This document shows positions 36,357-45,196 of a DNA stretch of 64,000 nucleotides, in pieces (the stretch's first letter is position 1; every line of letters begins with the position of its first letter). The translations under genes and the position numbers were made by a program. Source of the DNA: JAXGOI01 sp040767605 (lineage in GTDB: Bacteria; Bacillota; Dehalobacteriia; UBA4068); NCBI GenBank assembly GCA_040767605.1, contig JAXGOI010000001.1, forward strand, positions 930,001-994,000, written 5' to 3'. A model generated the notes under the pieces. It made no database searches and was not told where the DNA came from. It saw nothing but the letters and a program-made list of their open reading frames with translations.

Positions 36357-36745
36357 AAACTTTATACTTAATTGCTGCCCTACTATTTTACCAAAAAGCG
36401 CCGGGCTATACAACCCCGGCCTTAAATTAATTTTATTTTGCTTCTAATTTGCCTTATTTTGCGCTTTAAAGCCTATAATATACGCCTTAAGCCATTTTTT
36501 TGTAAAATTTAGCCGGGATAAACATTTTTAGGCTTTTTGCTTTAAAGGGCCGGTAAATGCCTTATTCTTCCAAACAAAAACCCATTTAAAAGGGGATAAA
36601 TATTTAGCTCTTGAGGAACTTTATCCCCCAAGCCATAGTCATATATTTAATGGCTTTAGCCTTTAATTAAGCTGATTAAAATATAGCCGCCCTATAAGGG
36701 GGCTATAAAAAAACAATGTCATAATTATACTGGAGGCCCGTAAAA
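36357..36745. other. 390-bp non-coding spacer with inverted repeats
   Basis: No gene found. It must hold the SRP RNA promoter (a TATAAA lies 5 nt before the RNA, but no good -35) and the promoter of the plus-strand gene at 36746. Inverted repeats: GGGGATAAA (36592-36600) / TTTATCCCC (36620-36628), and TAGCC-CCC/GGG-GGCTA near 36680-36703. Confidence 0.5.
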
Positions 36746-38656
36746 TTGAAACTGCCCTTTATTAAAACCCTTACCTGTATTGCCCTTTCCGCCTGCTTTT
36801 TTTTATGCCCAAATTATAACAGCCCGCCCCGGGCCCTGGCCAATACAAATCAGCCTGTTTATAAGCCGGTGGAAAGCAAAGAAATTAAATTAAACCTGGA
36901 TGATAAAAAGCTTAATTTAAGCGCCAACCCCCCTATAATTGTTAATAACCGGGTTTTATTACCCCTGCGAATTATATTTGAGGCCATGGGGGCAAATGTG
37001 GAGTGGGATCAAAGCGCAAAAACAATTAAGGCCCAGCGCCATGAGGAAAGCCTCGATTTAGAATTGAATTCTACCCTTGCCAAAAAAAACGGGGAAGCTA
37101 TTATTATGGATGTCCCTGCCCTGGCTTATAATAACCGCACCTATGTGCCGGTACGCTTTATTGGGGAATCTTTCGGCTCCCAGGTTAATTATTTTGCCGA
37201 CAAAAAGCTTGTTGCCATTGAAACCGATGGCCGTAATGCTCGGGAGCTTCGGGATTTGGAAATCTACCTTAACGGCATAAAGCTGACCTTTGATCCGCCC
37301 CCCATTCTTCTTAGGGGAAGAAAATATCTACCATTGGATGAGCTGTTAGACGCCATTAAAGAAATCCTCCCGGCAAAAGATAATTTCAATTGGTATAAGG
37401 ATGCAAACGGGGGCTATCATACTATCTTCGACAGAGTAGAGAAAAGCTTCTCCATTGAGAACCCTTCAAACCTAAAAAATAAACCCATTATTTACCAGGA
37501 GATTCCCTATACCCCTTTCCGCTTGATTGAAGAGCTTTTGGGAGGGCAGGTATACTTGGATGCCAATGGCATTACCCATATTTATATTAACCGCATAACC
37601 TTAAAGCACCCCTTTTTGCCGCTGGCAGCACCTCCTTTGATAATACCTACCCCCATACCGGGTGCCTCTTTGGAGGGCAACCGCCTGCTCATGGTGAGTG
37701 ATAACCCTGAAGTGCTGACCGAAAAATCTGTTCCCCAGGAAAGTGCCACCCTTTGGCTGAGCAATAAAGTTAATAGTTTAGAAGCCTCGCAGCATCGGGT
37801 TTTTGGCTGGCATGTCAATAATCTGGGCAAAGATGCGAGAATCGGTATAATAATTGAAAATACGGGCACAAAAGCCTTGGAGATCTTTAATGCCCGCAGC
37901 TATGGCAGGGAAAGCAGTAATACTTGGGGAGGCTATGATGTAGGGCTGCCCATTGCCGATGCAGTTTTAAGCGGCTTGACCAATAAAACTTTGGACCATC
38001 CCACAACTGTTATGCCTGGAGAAAGCCTGCTTTTAGAGGAATATCTCCTCCCTGATGAACATTTGCTTGGGTTTATTAATGATTTTGACCTAAATGCTAT
38101 AACCCCCGGCCAAAAATTTGAATACCAGGTGAGGGTGGTAGTATCCACCCAGGAAGATCAAAATTTAGCAAAGATTAAAAGCCCACCCCTGGCTTTGGAT
38201 AAAAACAACCCCCACCCCCGGGGGAATTGGGCAGCCTCTTCTTTACGGGCAGAAGTTCCCCAGTATTTTGCCGGAAGCCCCCAGGTTTGCTTTAGTATCT
38301 CCAATGGCAGCAGCGATAACCTTTACAGTAAAGATGCCTCAATGGAAAACGGCTTTGGGGTTTTAGCCAACCCCGGCCATTTCGGAGCCTCCTATATTCT
38401 TGAAATCCCCGTATATAACCCTGGGGATACACCAGTAAAAATCAGCCTCCGCCTTAGTGCCAGAGGTGGACAGTACACAGGTGCAGTAAAGACCCCCAAT
38501 GGCATCTTTTTAGTGCCGAATCTTATTGCAGGAGGAGATACAGCAGAACTATATAGCTACCTTGCTCCACCTGGGGAAAGCCGGGTAAAAATTGAGCTTT
38601 TCCATGCCGGGGGCTCCTCCCTGGCGGTGGCATTGAATATCCTCTCCGTTGAATAA
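36746..38656 (+). CDS. secreted protein with copper-amine-oxidase-N-like domains
   Basis: The protein has 636 residues from a TTG start with TGGAGG 9 nt upstream. A signal peptide covers about residues 1-32. Residues ~45-155 are a copper amine oxidase N-terminal-like domain: two units with VNNRVLLPLRIIFEAMGANV and YNNRTYVPVRFIGESFGSQV. A weaker copy (LRGRKYLPLDELLDAI) follows at ~170-290. Such domains are wall- or surface-associated stalk modules in Clostridia and are not enzymes themselves. The C-terminal ~330 residues look like beta-rich extracellular modules that I do not recognise. It stands alone, divergent from the SRP/dnaX unit. Confidence 0.8.
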   Translation: MKLPFIKTLTCIALSACFFLCPNYNSPPRALANTNQPVYKPVESKEIKLNLDDKKLNLSANPPIIVNNRVLLPLRIIFEAMGANVEWDQSAKTIKAQRHEESLDLELNSTLAKKNGEAIIMDVPALAYNNRTYVPVRFIGESFGSQVNYFADKKLVAIETDGRNARELRDLEIYLNGIKLTFDPPPILLRGRKYLPLDELLDAIKEILPAKDNFNWYKDANGGYHTIFDRVEKSFSIENPSNLKNKPIIYQEIPYTPFRLIEELLGGQVYLDANGITHIYINRITLKHPFLPLAAPPLIIPTPIPGASLEGNRLLMVSDNPEVLTEKSVPQESATLWLSNKVNSLEASQHRVFGWHVNNLGKDARIGIIIENTGTKALEIFNARSYGRESSNTWGGYDVGLPIADAVLSGLTNKTLDHPTTVMPGESLLLEEYLLPDEHLLGFINDFDLNAITPGQKFEYQVRVVVSTQEDQNLAKIKSPPLALDKNNPHPRGNWAASSLRAEVPQYFAGSPQVCFSISNGSSDNLYSKDASMENGFGVLANPGHFGASYILEIPVYNPGDTPVKISLRLSARGGQYTGAVKTPNGIFLVPNLIAGGDTAELYSYLAPPGESRVKIELFHAGGSSLAVALNILSVE

Positions 38657-38709
38657 TTTAGCACTTAACATTATAAAGATTATTTAAAAGAAATCTCCGC
38701 TTTTTCTTA

Positions 38710-38748
38710 CAGGGAAAATCTTCTATTTCCCAGGGAAAATCTGCTATT
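38710..38748 (+). promoter_or_regulatory. two direct repeats just upstream of a -35 box, candidate activator sites
   Basis: CAGGGAAAATCTTCTATT (38710-38727) and CAGGGAAAATCTGCTATT (38731-38748) differ at one base and are 21 bp apart, two helical turns. The second copy touches the -35 of the promoter for the gene at 38821. The layout suggests a DNA-binding protein acting on one face of the helix. Confidence 0.5.
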
Positions 38749-38775
38749 GACACGGCATATTATAAGGACTATTAT
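38747..38775 (+). promoter_or_regulatory. sigma-A promoter of the gene at 38821
   Basis: TTGACA (38747-38752), a 17-nt spacer and TATTAT (38770-38775). Confidence 0.82.
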
Positions 38776-38820
38776 TGATAAAGTGTCTTAAATACTTGCC
38801 ATTACCCGGAGGTCAATAGT

Positions 38821-39237
38821 ATGCGTAGGCGGATGCAAAATATATTTTTTGGTGTGGTTCTATCTTTTGGAGCAATCCTAATAATCTGGATTTTTATTGA
38901 GCTGTTTTTTGGCAGCCCGCCAATTAACTTAAATAATATTTTCTTTTTATTCTTTTTGCTAATGTTAATTTGGTTATTTTCCGGTATTTTCAGCCTAAAA
39001 TCTAATCCAACTGCTCAAGGAATTTGCCATGGGTTTTTATCCTATCTGAGCTTTATATTTCTTGACCATGTTTTTTATAAGACGGTCTTTTTTTCCTGGC
39101 ACTTTATTTTAACCACCTTGCTTTTTATCTCCCTATACATAATGGGTTATACCATAGTGAGCTCCCTTGTAAGCCAGTGGGAGATTGATTTTAATAAGCT
39201 TTACTCCTTTATACCTAAAAAGCGCAGAAGAGCTTGA
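38821..39237 (+). CDS. small integral membrane protein of unknown function
   Basis: This 138-residue protein has four predicted transmembrane helices (about residues 8-30, 38-57, 70-92 and 95-118), a basic N-terminus (MRRRMQN) and a basic C-terminus (PKKRRRA), placing both ends in the cytoplasm. GGAGG is 8 nt before the ATG. I do not recognise the family. It is monocistronic, with a strong promoter behind a pair of direct repeats and a strong terminator, which suggests individual regulation. Confidence 0.8.
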   Translation: MRRRMQNIFFGVVLSFGAILIIWIFIELFFGSPPINLNNIFFLFFLLMLIWLFSGIFSLKSNPTAQGICHGFLSYLSFIFLDHVFYKTVFFSWHFILTTLLFISLYIMGYTIVSSLVSQWEIDFNKLYSFIPKKRRRA

Positions 39238-39262
39238 TTTGGATTTTGCATTAAAGAATTAT

Positions 39263-39297
39263 AAAAAGACGCAAACCCTAGGGTTTGCGTCTTTTTT
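39263..39297. terminator. bidirectional terminator
   Basis: AAAAAGACGCAAACCC/GGGTTTGCGTCTTTTTT is a perfect hairpin between the converging genes at 38821 and 39364. Confidence 0.92.
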
Positions 39298-39363
39298 ATA
39301 TAGAAATTATTAAAGAAAAATTATTAAAGTTTAAACTATCTATAATTATACTCTAAAGCTCTA

Positions 39364-40065
39364 CTAAAGTTGTGATTCATCCTGTTTATTATTATATTCA
39401 AACGGCGGTATATAATCACCCTCGCCTAAATCCTCCAGGCTTATTGTGCCGTTTTCCAAGGCCTTGGCCTTAAGCTCATCATAAAAACCGCCGAAGGTCA
39501 TCATAATGTAGGGGATTACATAAAAAACCGCCAAAAGCCCAAAGGTTAATGCGGAAAGGATTCCCCAGCCAAAAAAGCTTAACCAGGCCATAAATAAATC
39601 CCCCTTATAGCCATTGGTAATTTTAGAGGATATGCCAATAGCCTCACTGGCAGAAATGTTTTTATGTTCTGCCAAAAGATAGGGTGTCATACTATAGGAT
39701 AACCACTTTATAATGCCGGGAATAATAAAAAGCAACGACCATAAAAAGGTATAGATAGCAATTAAGAACATTGCCCCAACATTACGCATATATGGCTTGA
39801 AGCCCCTTTTTATATCCTCAAAGACCATAATATCTAAACCACGCCAGGCATTTAAATAACCCCAATGAACACCTACAAGACAAGGATTCCAGAAAAATAT
39901 TTGAATAAGGATATAAAAAAGATTATTCGGAGAGTGGGGGGAATCCCCGAATGCTCCTGCTATGGCTCCTGCCACAATAAAAGCCAGCGACAATAACACC
40001 TTGTTACCATAACCCTCAAAAATCTGGCTTTTGGCTCTTTGCTTTATTGCTACTCTATCAAGCAA
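39364..40065 (-). CDS. DUF975 family integral membrane protein
   Basis: This 233-residue protein opens with the DUF975-like RVAIKQRAKSQIFEGYGNKV and has about five hydrophobic segments, including FLIAIYTFLWSLLFIIPGII followed by YSMTPYLLAEHKNISASEAI, a pattern typical of this family. The function is unknown. The C-terminal ~35 residues are acidic and hydrophilic. It is downstream of trkH on the same strand but separated by about 80 nt. Confidence 0.78.
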   Translation of the reverse strand: MLDRVAIKQRAKSQIFEGYGNKVLLSLAFIVAGAIAGAFGDSPHSPNNLFYILIQIFFWNPCLVGVHWGYLNAWRGLDIMVFEDIKRGFKPYMRNVGAMFLIAIYTFLWSLLFIIPGIIKWLSYSMTPYLLAEHKNISASEAIGISSKITNGYKGDLFMAWLSFFGWGILSALTFGLLAVFYVIPYIMMTFGGFYDELKAKALENGTISLEDLGEGDYIPPFEYNNKQDESQL

Positions 40066-40146
40066 AAAATATCCCTCCTTTTAATTAATTAAAAAGACAA
40101 AACTACTGCCTTATGAAGGCGGCCATTAATAAATAGGGCAAAGCTT

Positions 40147-41625
40147 CTAAATAGAAAAAGATCTCTTGCTGCGGGTTTTACCGGGACGCCAAAGCCCAGG
40201 AGCAAAAAGCATAATAATGGGAAAAATCTCCAGCCTGCCCACTAGCATATTAAATATAAGAATAATTTTGCCAAAAGGGAAAACAAAGGCATAATTCTGA
40301 ATCGGGCCTACCATATCTAAACCCGGGCCAATATTGTTAAGGCAGGCAATAGCTGCAGAAAAGCTGGTTTCCAAGCTATAGCCACCCATGGAGAGAAAAA
40401 GGGTGGAAGTAGCTAAAATAATAAAATACAAAGTGAAATATAAATAAATACTGCTTAGAGTTTCTTCTTCCACCTTTTTGCCGTTGAAGGTTACAATCTC
40501 AACAGATCGAGGGTGAACCAACCTTCTAAGCTGACGGGTAGCAGTTTTTACCATCATTACAATCCTGGCGATTTTAACCCCCCCACCGGTAGAGCCTGCA
40601 CAGGCTCCAATAAACATAAGCACAATCATTATCCCCCGGCTTAGGTTAGGCCAAGTATTAAAATCCGCCGTGGCAAACCCTGTAGTGGTCATAATTGAGC
40701 CTACCTGGAAAAAAGCATAACGGAAGGCCTCCCCAAAATTTTGATATACCGTGCCAAAAATATTAATAGCTACAATAAGTAGGAAGGACGCCATTATACC
40801 TAAGTAAACCCAAACCTCCTCCATTTTAATGGCCTGGGTAAAGTTGCGGATAATCATCAAATAAATAAAATTAAAGTTAATCCCAAAAATTATCATAAAA
40901 ATACCGATAACCCATTCAAAATAGGGGTTATTATAGGCGGCTATTGAAGCATTACGCACCGAAAAACCGCCGGTGCCGGCAGTGGAAAAGGCATTTACGG
41001 CACTATCAAAAAGGCTCATACCCCCCATAAAAAGGAGGATAATTTGTATAAGAGTAAGCCCAATATAAATACCATAAAGTATTTTTGCCGTGCTACGGAT
41101 TTTAGGCACAAGTTTTCCAGGAGAGGGGCCGGTTGCTTCGGCTCTCATTAAATGTAATGTATTCCCCCCCGCTAAAGAGGCTACGGAAAGAATAAAGATC
41201 AAAACCCCCATGCCACCCAACCAATGGGTAAAGCTACGCCAAAAAAGTATCCCCTGTGGCAAGCCTTCTATTTCAGTTAGGATGCTTGCCCCTGTTGTGG
41301 TAAACCCTGAAACAGACTCAAAAATGCTATCCAAAAAAGAAGGAATAGCCCCACTGAAATAAAAGGGCAAGCTGCCAAAGAAAGACATAAAAATCCAGGC
41401 TAAAGCCACAACCCAAAAGCCTTCTTTGGCAAAAATATTTTTATTTTGGGGAATTCTTCTGGTAAGGGGCAGGCCTAAAACCAATAATAAAATTCCGGTC
41501 ATTAAAAAGCTTAAAACAGCGGCGCTCTCTCTATTATAAAGAGAAACCCCCAAAGGTATAAGAATAAAAATCGCCTCAACCCTCATTACATAGCCTAAAA
41601 GAAAAAACACCATTTTATAATTCAT
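40147..41625 (-). CDS. trkH: TrkH-family potassium uptake protein
   Basis: This 492-residue membrane protein has four pore-loop repeats, each with the filter-type glycine segment: GFTTTGASIL, FSTAGTGGFSV, MTTTGFATAD and LNNIGPGLD. TrkH/KtrB forms the potassium-conducting subunit and is gated by the cytoplasmic nucleotide-binding subunit encoded just upstream. It follows trkA by 46 nt in one transcript. The fourth loop deviates most from the consensus, as is common. Confidence 0.93.
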   Translation of the reverse strand: MNYKMVFFLLGYVMRVEAIFILIPLGVSLYNRESAAVLSFLMTGILLLVLGLPLTRRIPQNKNIFAKEGFWVVALAWIFMSFFGSLPFYFSGAIPSFLDSIFESVSGFTTTGASILTEIEGLPQGILFWRSFTHWLGGMGVLIFILSVASLAGGNTLHLMRAEATGPSPGKLVPKIRSTAKILYGIYIGLTLIQIILLFMGGMSLFDSAVNAFSTAGTGGFSVRNASIAAYNNPYFEWVIGIFMIIFGINFNFIYLMIIRNFTQAIKMEEVWVYLGIMASFLLIVAINIFGTVYQNFGEAFRYAFFQVGSIMTTTGFATADFNTWPNLSRGIMIVLMFIGACAGSTGGGVKIARIVMMVKTATRQLRRLVHPRSVEIVTFNGKKVEEETLSSIYLYFTLYFIILATSTLFLSMGGYSLETSFSAAIACLNNIGPGLDMVGPIQNYAFVFPFGKIILIFNMLVGRLEIFPIIMLFAPGLWRPGKTRSKRSFSI

Positions 41626-41671
41626 TTTAGCCCCCCGCTATTTTACAGGCCGCCGCATTTAAAGGCAGGGT

Positions 41672-43027
41672 TTATTTAAAAATATCGTTTATATCATTAA
41701 AATTATTCTGGGTTGTAATGGCAATAACGCTGTCGCCCTCCAAAATATAATCCTGCCCATGGGGAATAATCAAACTCCCCTTCCGTACAATGGCCCCAAT
41801 AATTGTATTGGGCTTAAGGTTTATATCCACCAGCTTTTCTCCTAAATGAAGGGTATTGCCCCCTGCAATAAATTCCATAATCTCCGCCTTATCATTGGCA
41901 ATACGGTAAAGTGTTCTAACCCCGCTGCCGGTGGCGTTTTCTAAAGCCCGTACATATTGAAGGATTTGGGAAGCCGTAATGTATTTTGGGCTTACTACGC
42001 TGTCTATACTGGAATCCTGAAGTATATCCAAATAATTGAGGCGGTTAATTTTTGCTATTACTTTGCTTATGCCCATTCTGGAAGCATACATGGAAACCAC
42101 CAGATTTTCTTCATCCATATCCGTCAGGGCAACAAAGGCATCCATGCCCTCTAAGCCTTCCTCGCTTAAAAGGCTTTCCTCCGTTCCGTCGCCCTCAATT
42201 ATCAGGGCAGAAGGCAGGGCCTCGCTTAAAAACTCACAGCGCTCCCTTTTCTTTTCAATAATTTTTACCCCAATGCCCATGGCTTCCATTATTTTCCCAA
42301 GGTAGAAGGATATTCTCCCCCCGCCGATTATCATTATGCTCTTAATCTTCGTATAGCTGACATCTATTTGCCTGAGGAAAAAGGCAATTTTTTTATGATC
42401 GCCTGAGACATGAATTTTATCCCCCGCTTTTAAGACAGATTTACCGTCCGGGATAAAAACCTTGCCGTCTCTATCTACGGCGCAAATAAGAATATTTATG
42501 GCATAGCGCTTATGAATATTCTCTACGGTGCAATCCGCCAGATGGCTGTCCGGGGCTATCCGCATTTCAACAATACTCACTCTGTCTCTGGCAAAGCTGG
42601 TGGTGGAAATAGCAAAAGGGAAGCTTAAAAGGCGGGAGATTTCTACCGCGGTGGCCTGCTCCGGGTTTATAACCATGCTCAGGCCCAGCTCATCTTTTAA
42701 AAATTCCATTTGCTTGCGGTATTCCGGGTTGCGAATCCGGGCAATTGTATTCAAAGCCCCCAGCTTACGGGCTAAAAGGCAGCAAATCATATTCATTTCA
42801 TCCGATGAGGTAACGGCTATCATTAAATCGGCCTTATCCATGCCGGCTTCCATTTGTACCTCATAGCTTGCACCGTTGCCATAAACCCCGATAACATCTA
42901 TGGCCTCAATAGTGCGCCTTAGTATAGGGGTGTTATTATCTATAATAGTAATATTATGGCCTTCTTTAGATAATTGCTCGGCCAAAGTAAAGCCAACCTT
43001 GCCATCGCCGACAATTACAATATTCAT
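41672..43027 (-). CDS. trkA: Trk potassium uptake regulatory subunit TrkA
   Basis: This 451-residue protein has two tandem RCK units. Each has a Rossmann NAD-binding part (IVIVGDGKVGFTLAEQL at the start and IMIIGGGRISFYLGKIM in the middle) followed by a TrkA-C domain (for example LGEKLVDINLKPNTIIGAIV). It binds the TrkH pore and couples transport to NAD(H)/ATP; TrkA-C domains of this kind often bind c-di-AMP in Firmicutes (family knowledge). The start at 43027 has AGGAGG 8 nt upstream. Confidence 0.95.
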   Translation of the reverse strand: MNIVIVGDGKVGFTLAEQLSKEGHNITIIDNNTPILRRTIEAIDVIGVYGNGASYEVQMEAGMDKADLMIAVTSSDEMNMICCLLARKLGALNTIARIRNPEYRKQMEFLKDELGLSMVINPEQATAVEISRLLSFPFAISTTSFARDRVSIVEMRIAPDSHLADCTVENIHKRYAINILICAVDRDGKVFIPDGKSVLKAGDKIHVSGDHKKIAFFLRQIDVSYTKIKSIMIIGGGRISFYLGKIMEAMGIGVKIIEKKRERCEFLSEALPSALIIEGDGTEESLLSEEGLEGMDAFVALTDMDEENLVVSMYASRMGISKVIAKINRLNYLDILQDSSIDSVVSPKYITASQILQYVRALENATGSGVRTLYRIANDKAEIMEFIAGGNTLHLGEKLVDINLKPNTIIGAIVRKGSLIIPHGQDYILEGDSVIAITTQNNFNDINDIFK

Positions 43028-43084
43028 ATCTTCGGCCTCCTTTATCAAAAGATTTTAAACTAAAACCCCTGGAGCATAAGGATT

Positions 43085-43112
43085 ATTATATCACTCTAAA
43101 TAAAAATGTAAA
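43085..43112 (-). promoter_or_regulatory. sigma-A promoter of trkA-trkH
   Basis: TTTACA (43112-43107), a 16-nt spacer and TATAAT (43090-43085) on the minus strand, about 60 nt before trkA. Confidence 0.78.
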
Positions 43113-43188
43113 TATTTTCTTTATTTGATTTATATAAATGCTTTTGGGGCAGAATAAAGACTAAATATTATTTAAGGGAGAAAGAAAT

Positions 43189-43581
43189 ATGAATGTTCAT
43201 AAAGATGCCCCGGGCGCCCCAAAAATGACTAAAAAAAACTTTAAGCTTGTGCAAAAAGAAGGCGATACCTACGATTTGCATATTGAAATGACGGGTTTTG
43301 ACAGCCTGTTTGCGGAGATATTCGCCAAAAACGCCATGGAAAAATCTACCCTGGTTAATTGTTATGATAATGAATTCGGCGGGGAATTGTTCCGGCCTCT
43401 TTTAGGCCAGGCTCCGGATTTGGCAAGGCAGGCCTCATTATTCCTGCGGGATAATAAAGAGAATTTAATGATTAATAATATCTGCTTTAATAAAGACGGC
43501 AAAACCCTTTTAACTATGGCCTACCGCCAGGCTCATAATAGCAATAAAAGCTTTGACGAAAAAAACAGGCCCAGCCTTTAG
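43189..43581 (+). CDS. hypothetical protein
   Basis: This 130-residue soluble protein has no signal peptide or membrane helix. GGGAG precedes the ATG by 8 nt, and codon use resembles neighbouring genes. I do not recognise any domain. It has a hydrophilic basic N-terminus (APKMTKKNFKLVQKEG), a mixed alpha/beta core containing two cysteines (NCYDNEFGGELF, INNICFNKDGK) and a polar tail. It is divergent from trkA and convergent with modC. Confidence 0.65.
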   Translation: MNVHKDAPGAPKMTKKNFKLVQKEGDTYDLHIEMTGFDSLFAEIFAKNAMEKSTLVNCYDNEFGGELFRPLLGQAPDLARQASLFLRDNKENLMINNICFNKDGKTLLTMAYRQAHNSNKSFDEKNRPSL

Positions 43582-43760
43582 ACCGGCAAAAGCCGGGTTA
43601 ATCTGTTTATTTGCCGAAAGAGAAGCCCTTGTAAAGCAAAACCTGCTTATATAAATCTATTCTATATAAACCCGGGAGGAAATACAATCTCTTTCCTAAA
43701 TTTTATACTTTTAAGCCTATAAAAAGCTTGAATTTAAACTATAAAATAAGCCTGAATTTT

Positions 43761-43790
43761 TAAAGCGGCTCTAAATTTAGAGCCGCTTTA
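43761..43790. terminator. palindromic hairpin between the gene at 43189 and modC
   Basis: TAAAGCGGCTCTAAA/TTTAGAGCCGCTTTA is a perfect 30-bp palindrome 20 nt past the modC stop. T-runs are short, so terminator strength is uncertain. Confidence 0.65.
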
Positions 43791-43810
43791 AGTATAAACT
43801 TTTATTTAAG

Positions 43811-44440
43811 CTATTTTAATACTTTCAGGCTGCCGTCTTCCAAAAACAAAATTCTATCCCCTAAAAATTTGGCCTCTTCCCTATTATGGGTAACAACTAT
43901 TGAGGGAATACTCCATTTAGCCTGTACCTCTTTAAATTCCCGCCGCAGCTTATTTGCGGTTTCCTGATCCAAGGAATTAAAAGGTTCATCTAATAAAAGC
44001 AGCCTGGGTTTTGATAATAAAGCCCGCCCCAAGGCCACCCTTTGCTGCTCTCCCCCGGAAAGAGCTTTGGGGTATCTAAGTGCCAAATGCTCTATGCCAA
44101 TGGAGTTTAAAAGCTTTTTTGCCTCATCCGGGGTGCTTTTTTTGCTGTAAAGAATATTTTGCATTACATTTAAATGGGGGAAAAGGGCATATTCCTGAAA
44201 AACAAGGCCTATATTGCGCTTTTGGGGGGGAATAGATAATTGAGCCTCGCTATTATAGAGAATAATTCCGTCCAGCTCAATATAACCTTTATCCGGCACC
44301 ACCAGCCCGGCAATAATCCTTAATAAAGTGCTTTTCCCCGCACCGGAGCGGCCTAAAAGCACTATGGTTTCATTCCCCACTTCTAAATCCAGCTTTAGGT
44401 CGAAAAACTTAAGTTTTTTTTCTATACTCAGTTTAAGCAT
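43811..44440 (-). CDS. modC: molybdate-type ABC transporter ATP-binding protein (short ModC)
   Basis: This 209-residue ATPase has Walker A LGRSGAGKSTLL, Q-loop VFQEYALFPHL, signature LSGGEQQRVALGRALL, Walker B LLLLDEPFNSLD and the switch histidine VVTHN. ModC proteins usually have about 350 residues, with a C-terminal TOBE/Mop domain that binds molybdate. Here the protein ends right after the ATPase domain. Next to modB and modA it probably powers molybdate or tungstate import. The gap to modB is 87 nt. Confidence 0.85.
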   Translation of the reverse strand: MLKLSIEKKLKFFDLKLDLEVGNETIVLLGRSGAGKSTLLRIIAGLVVPDKGYIELDGIILYNSEAQLSIPPQKRNIGLVFQEYALFPHLNVMQNILYSKKSTPDEAKKLLNSIGIEHLALRYPKALSGGEQQRVALGRALLSKPRLLLLDEPFNSLDQETANKLRREFKEVQAKWSIPSIVVTHNREEAKFLGDRILFLEDGSLKVLK

Positions 44441-44527
44441 ATGTTTACCTGTATTTCCTAAAATATGAGCCTATTTACCCGACGGCCGATTTTTTATATA
44501 AATATTAGCAGAAAACCTCAGATTGCC

Positions 44528-45181
44528 TCAGCTTTTTTTACGATTATAGCGGTTGGCCCAAAATATTACCACATAGCTGAAAATTGTAATTATAATAACT
44601 AAATTCCTGGCCAGGGCATAGTTCCCTGCATCCACAGCAAAATAAATAGCTAAGGGTATTGTTTGGGTTTTACCGGGGATATTCCCGGCAACCATCATGG
44701 TAGCCCCGAATTCCCCCAAAGCCCTTGTAAAGGCTAAAACCATTCCCGCAGCCACCCCGGGGAAAGCTAAAGGTAAGGTTATGGTGCCCCAAACCCTAAA
44801 AGGGCCGGCCCCAAGGGTAAGGGCGGCGGCCTCCAGGGTGGAATCTACCCCGGCAAAGGCGGCCTTAGCGCTTTGATAAAATAGAGGCAGGGCAACTACG
44901 GCTGCGGCAATAATGGCCGCGGTTATAGTAAAAATTATATGAATACCCATGCCGGAAAGGAATTTGCCCATGGGGCCGTTTGCGCCAAAAAACATTAAAA
45001 GCATATAGCCCAATACCGAGGGGGGTAAAACTAAAGGCAATAATAAAAGCGCCTCAAAAAAGTCCTTACCCGGGAAGGACTTTCTTTGAAATAATAATGC
45101 CAGGGGCATACCGATAGCGGCCGCTAAAATAGCGGCCGCCGTGGCAACCTTTAAAGAAAGAAATACCGGAAACCAATCCAT
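44528..45181 (-). CDS. modB: molybdate-type ABC transporter permease
   Basis: This 217-residue protein has about five transmembrane helices and the permease EAA loop that contacts the ATPase (EAAALTLGAGPFRVWGTITL). The ALGEFGATMMVAGNIPGKTQ segment is typical of ModB. It lies 15 nt after modA and forms the membrane channel of the importer. Substrate (molybdate or tungstate) cannot be told apart from sequence. Confidence 0.92.
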   Translation of the reverse strand: MDWFPVFLSLKVATAAAILAAAIGMPLALLFQRKSFPGKDFFEALLLLPLVLPPSVLGYMLLMFFGANGPMGKFLSGMGIHIIFTITAAIIAAAVVALPLFYQSAKAAFAGVDSTLEAAALTLGAGPFRVWGTITLPLAFPGVAAGMVLAFTRALGEFGATMMVAGNIPGKTQTIPLAIYFAVDAGNYALARNLVIIITIFSYVVIFWANRYNRKKS

Positions 45182-45196
45182 TTTATACCGCCTTAA

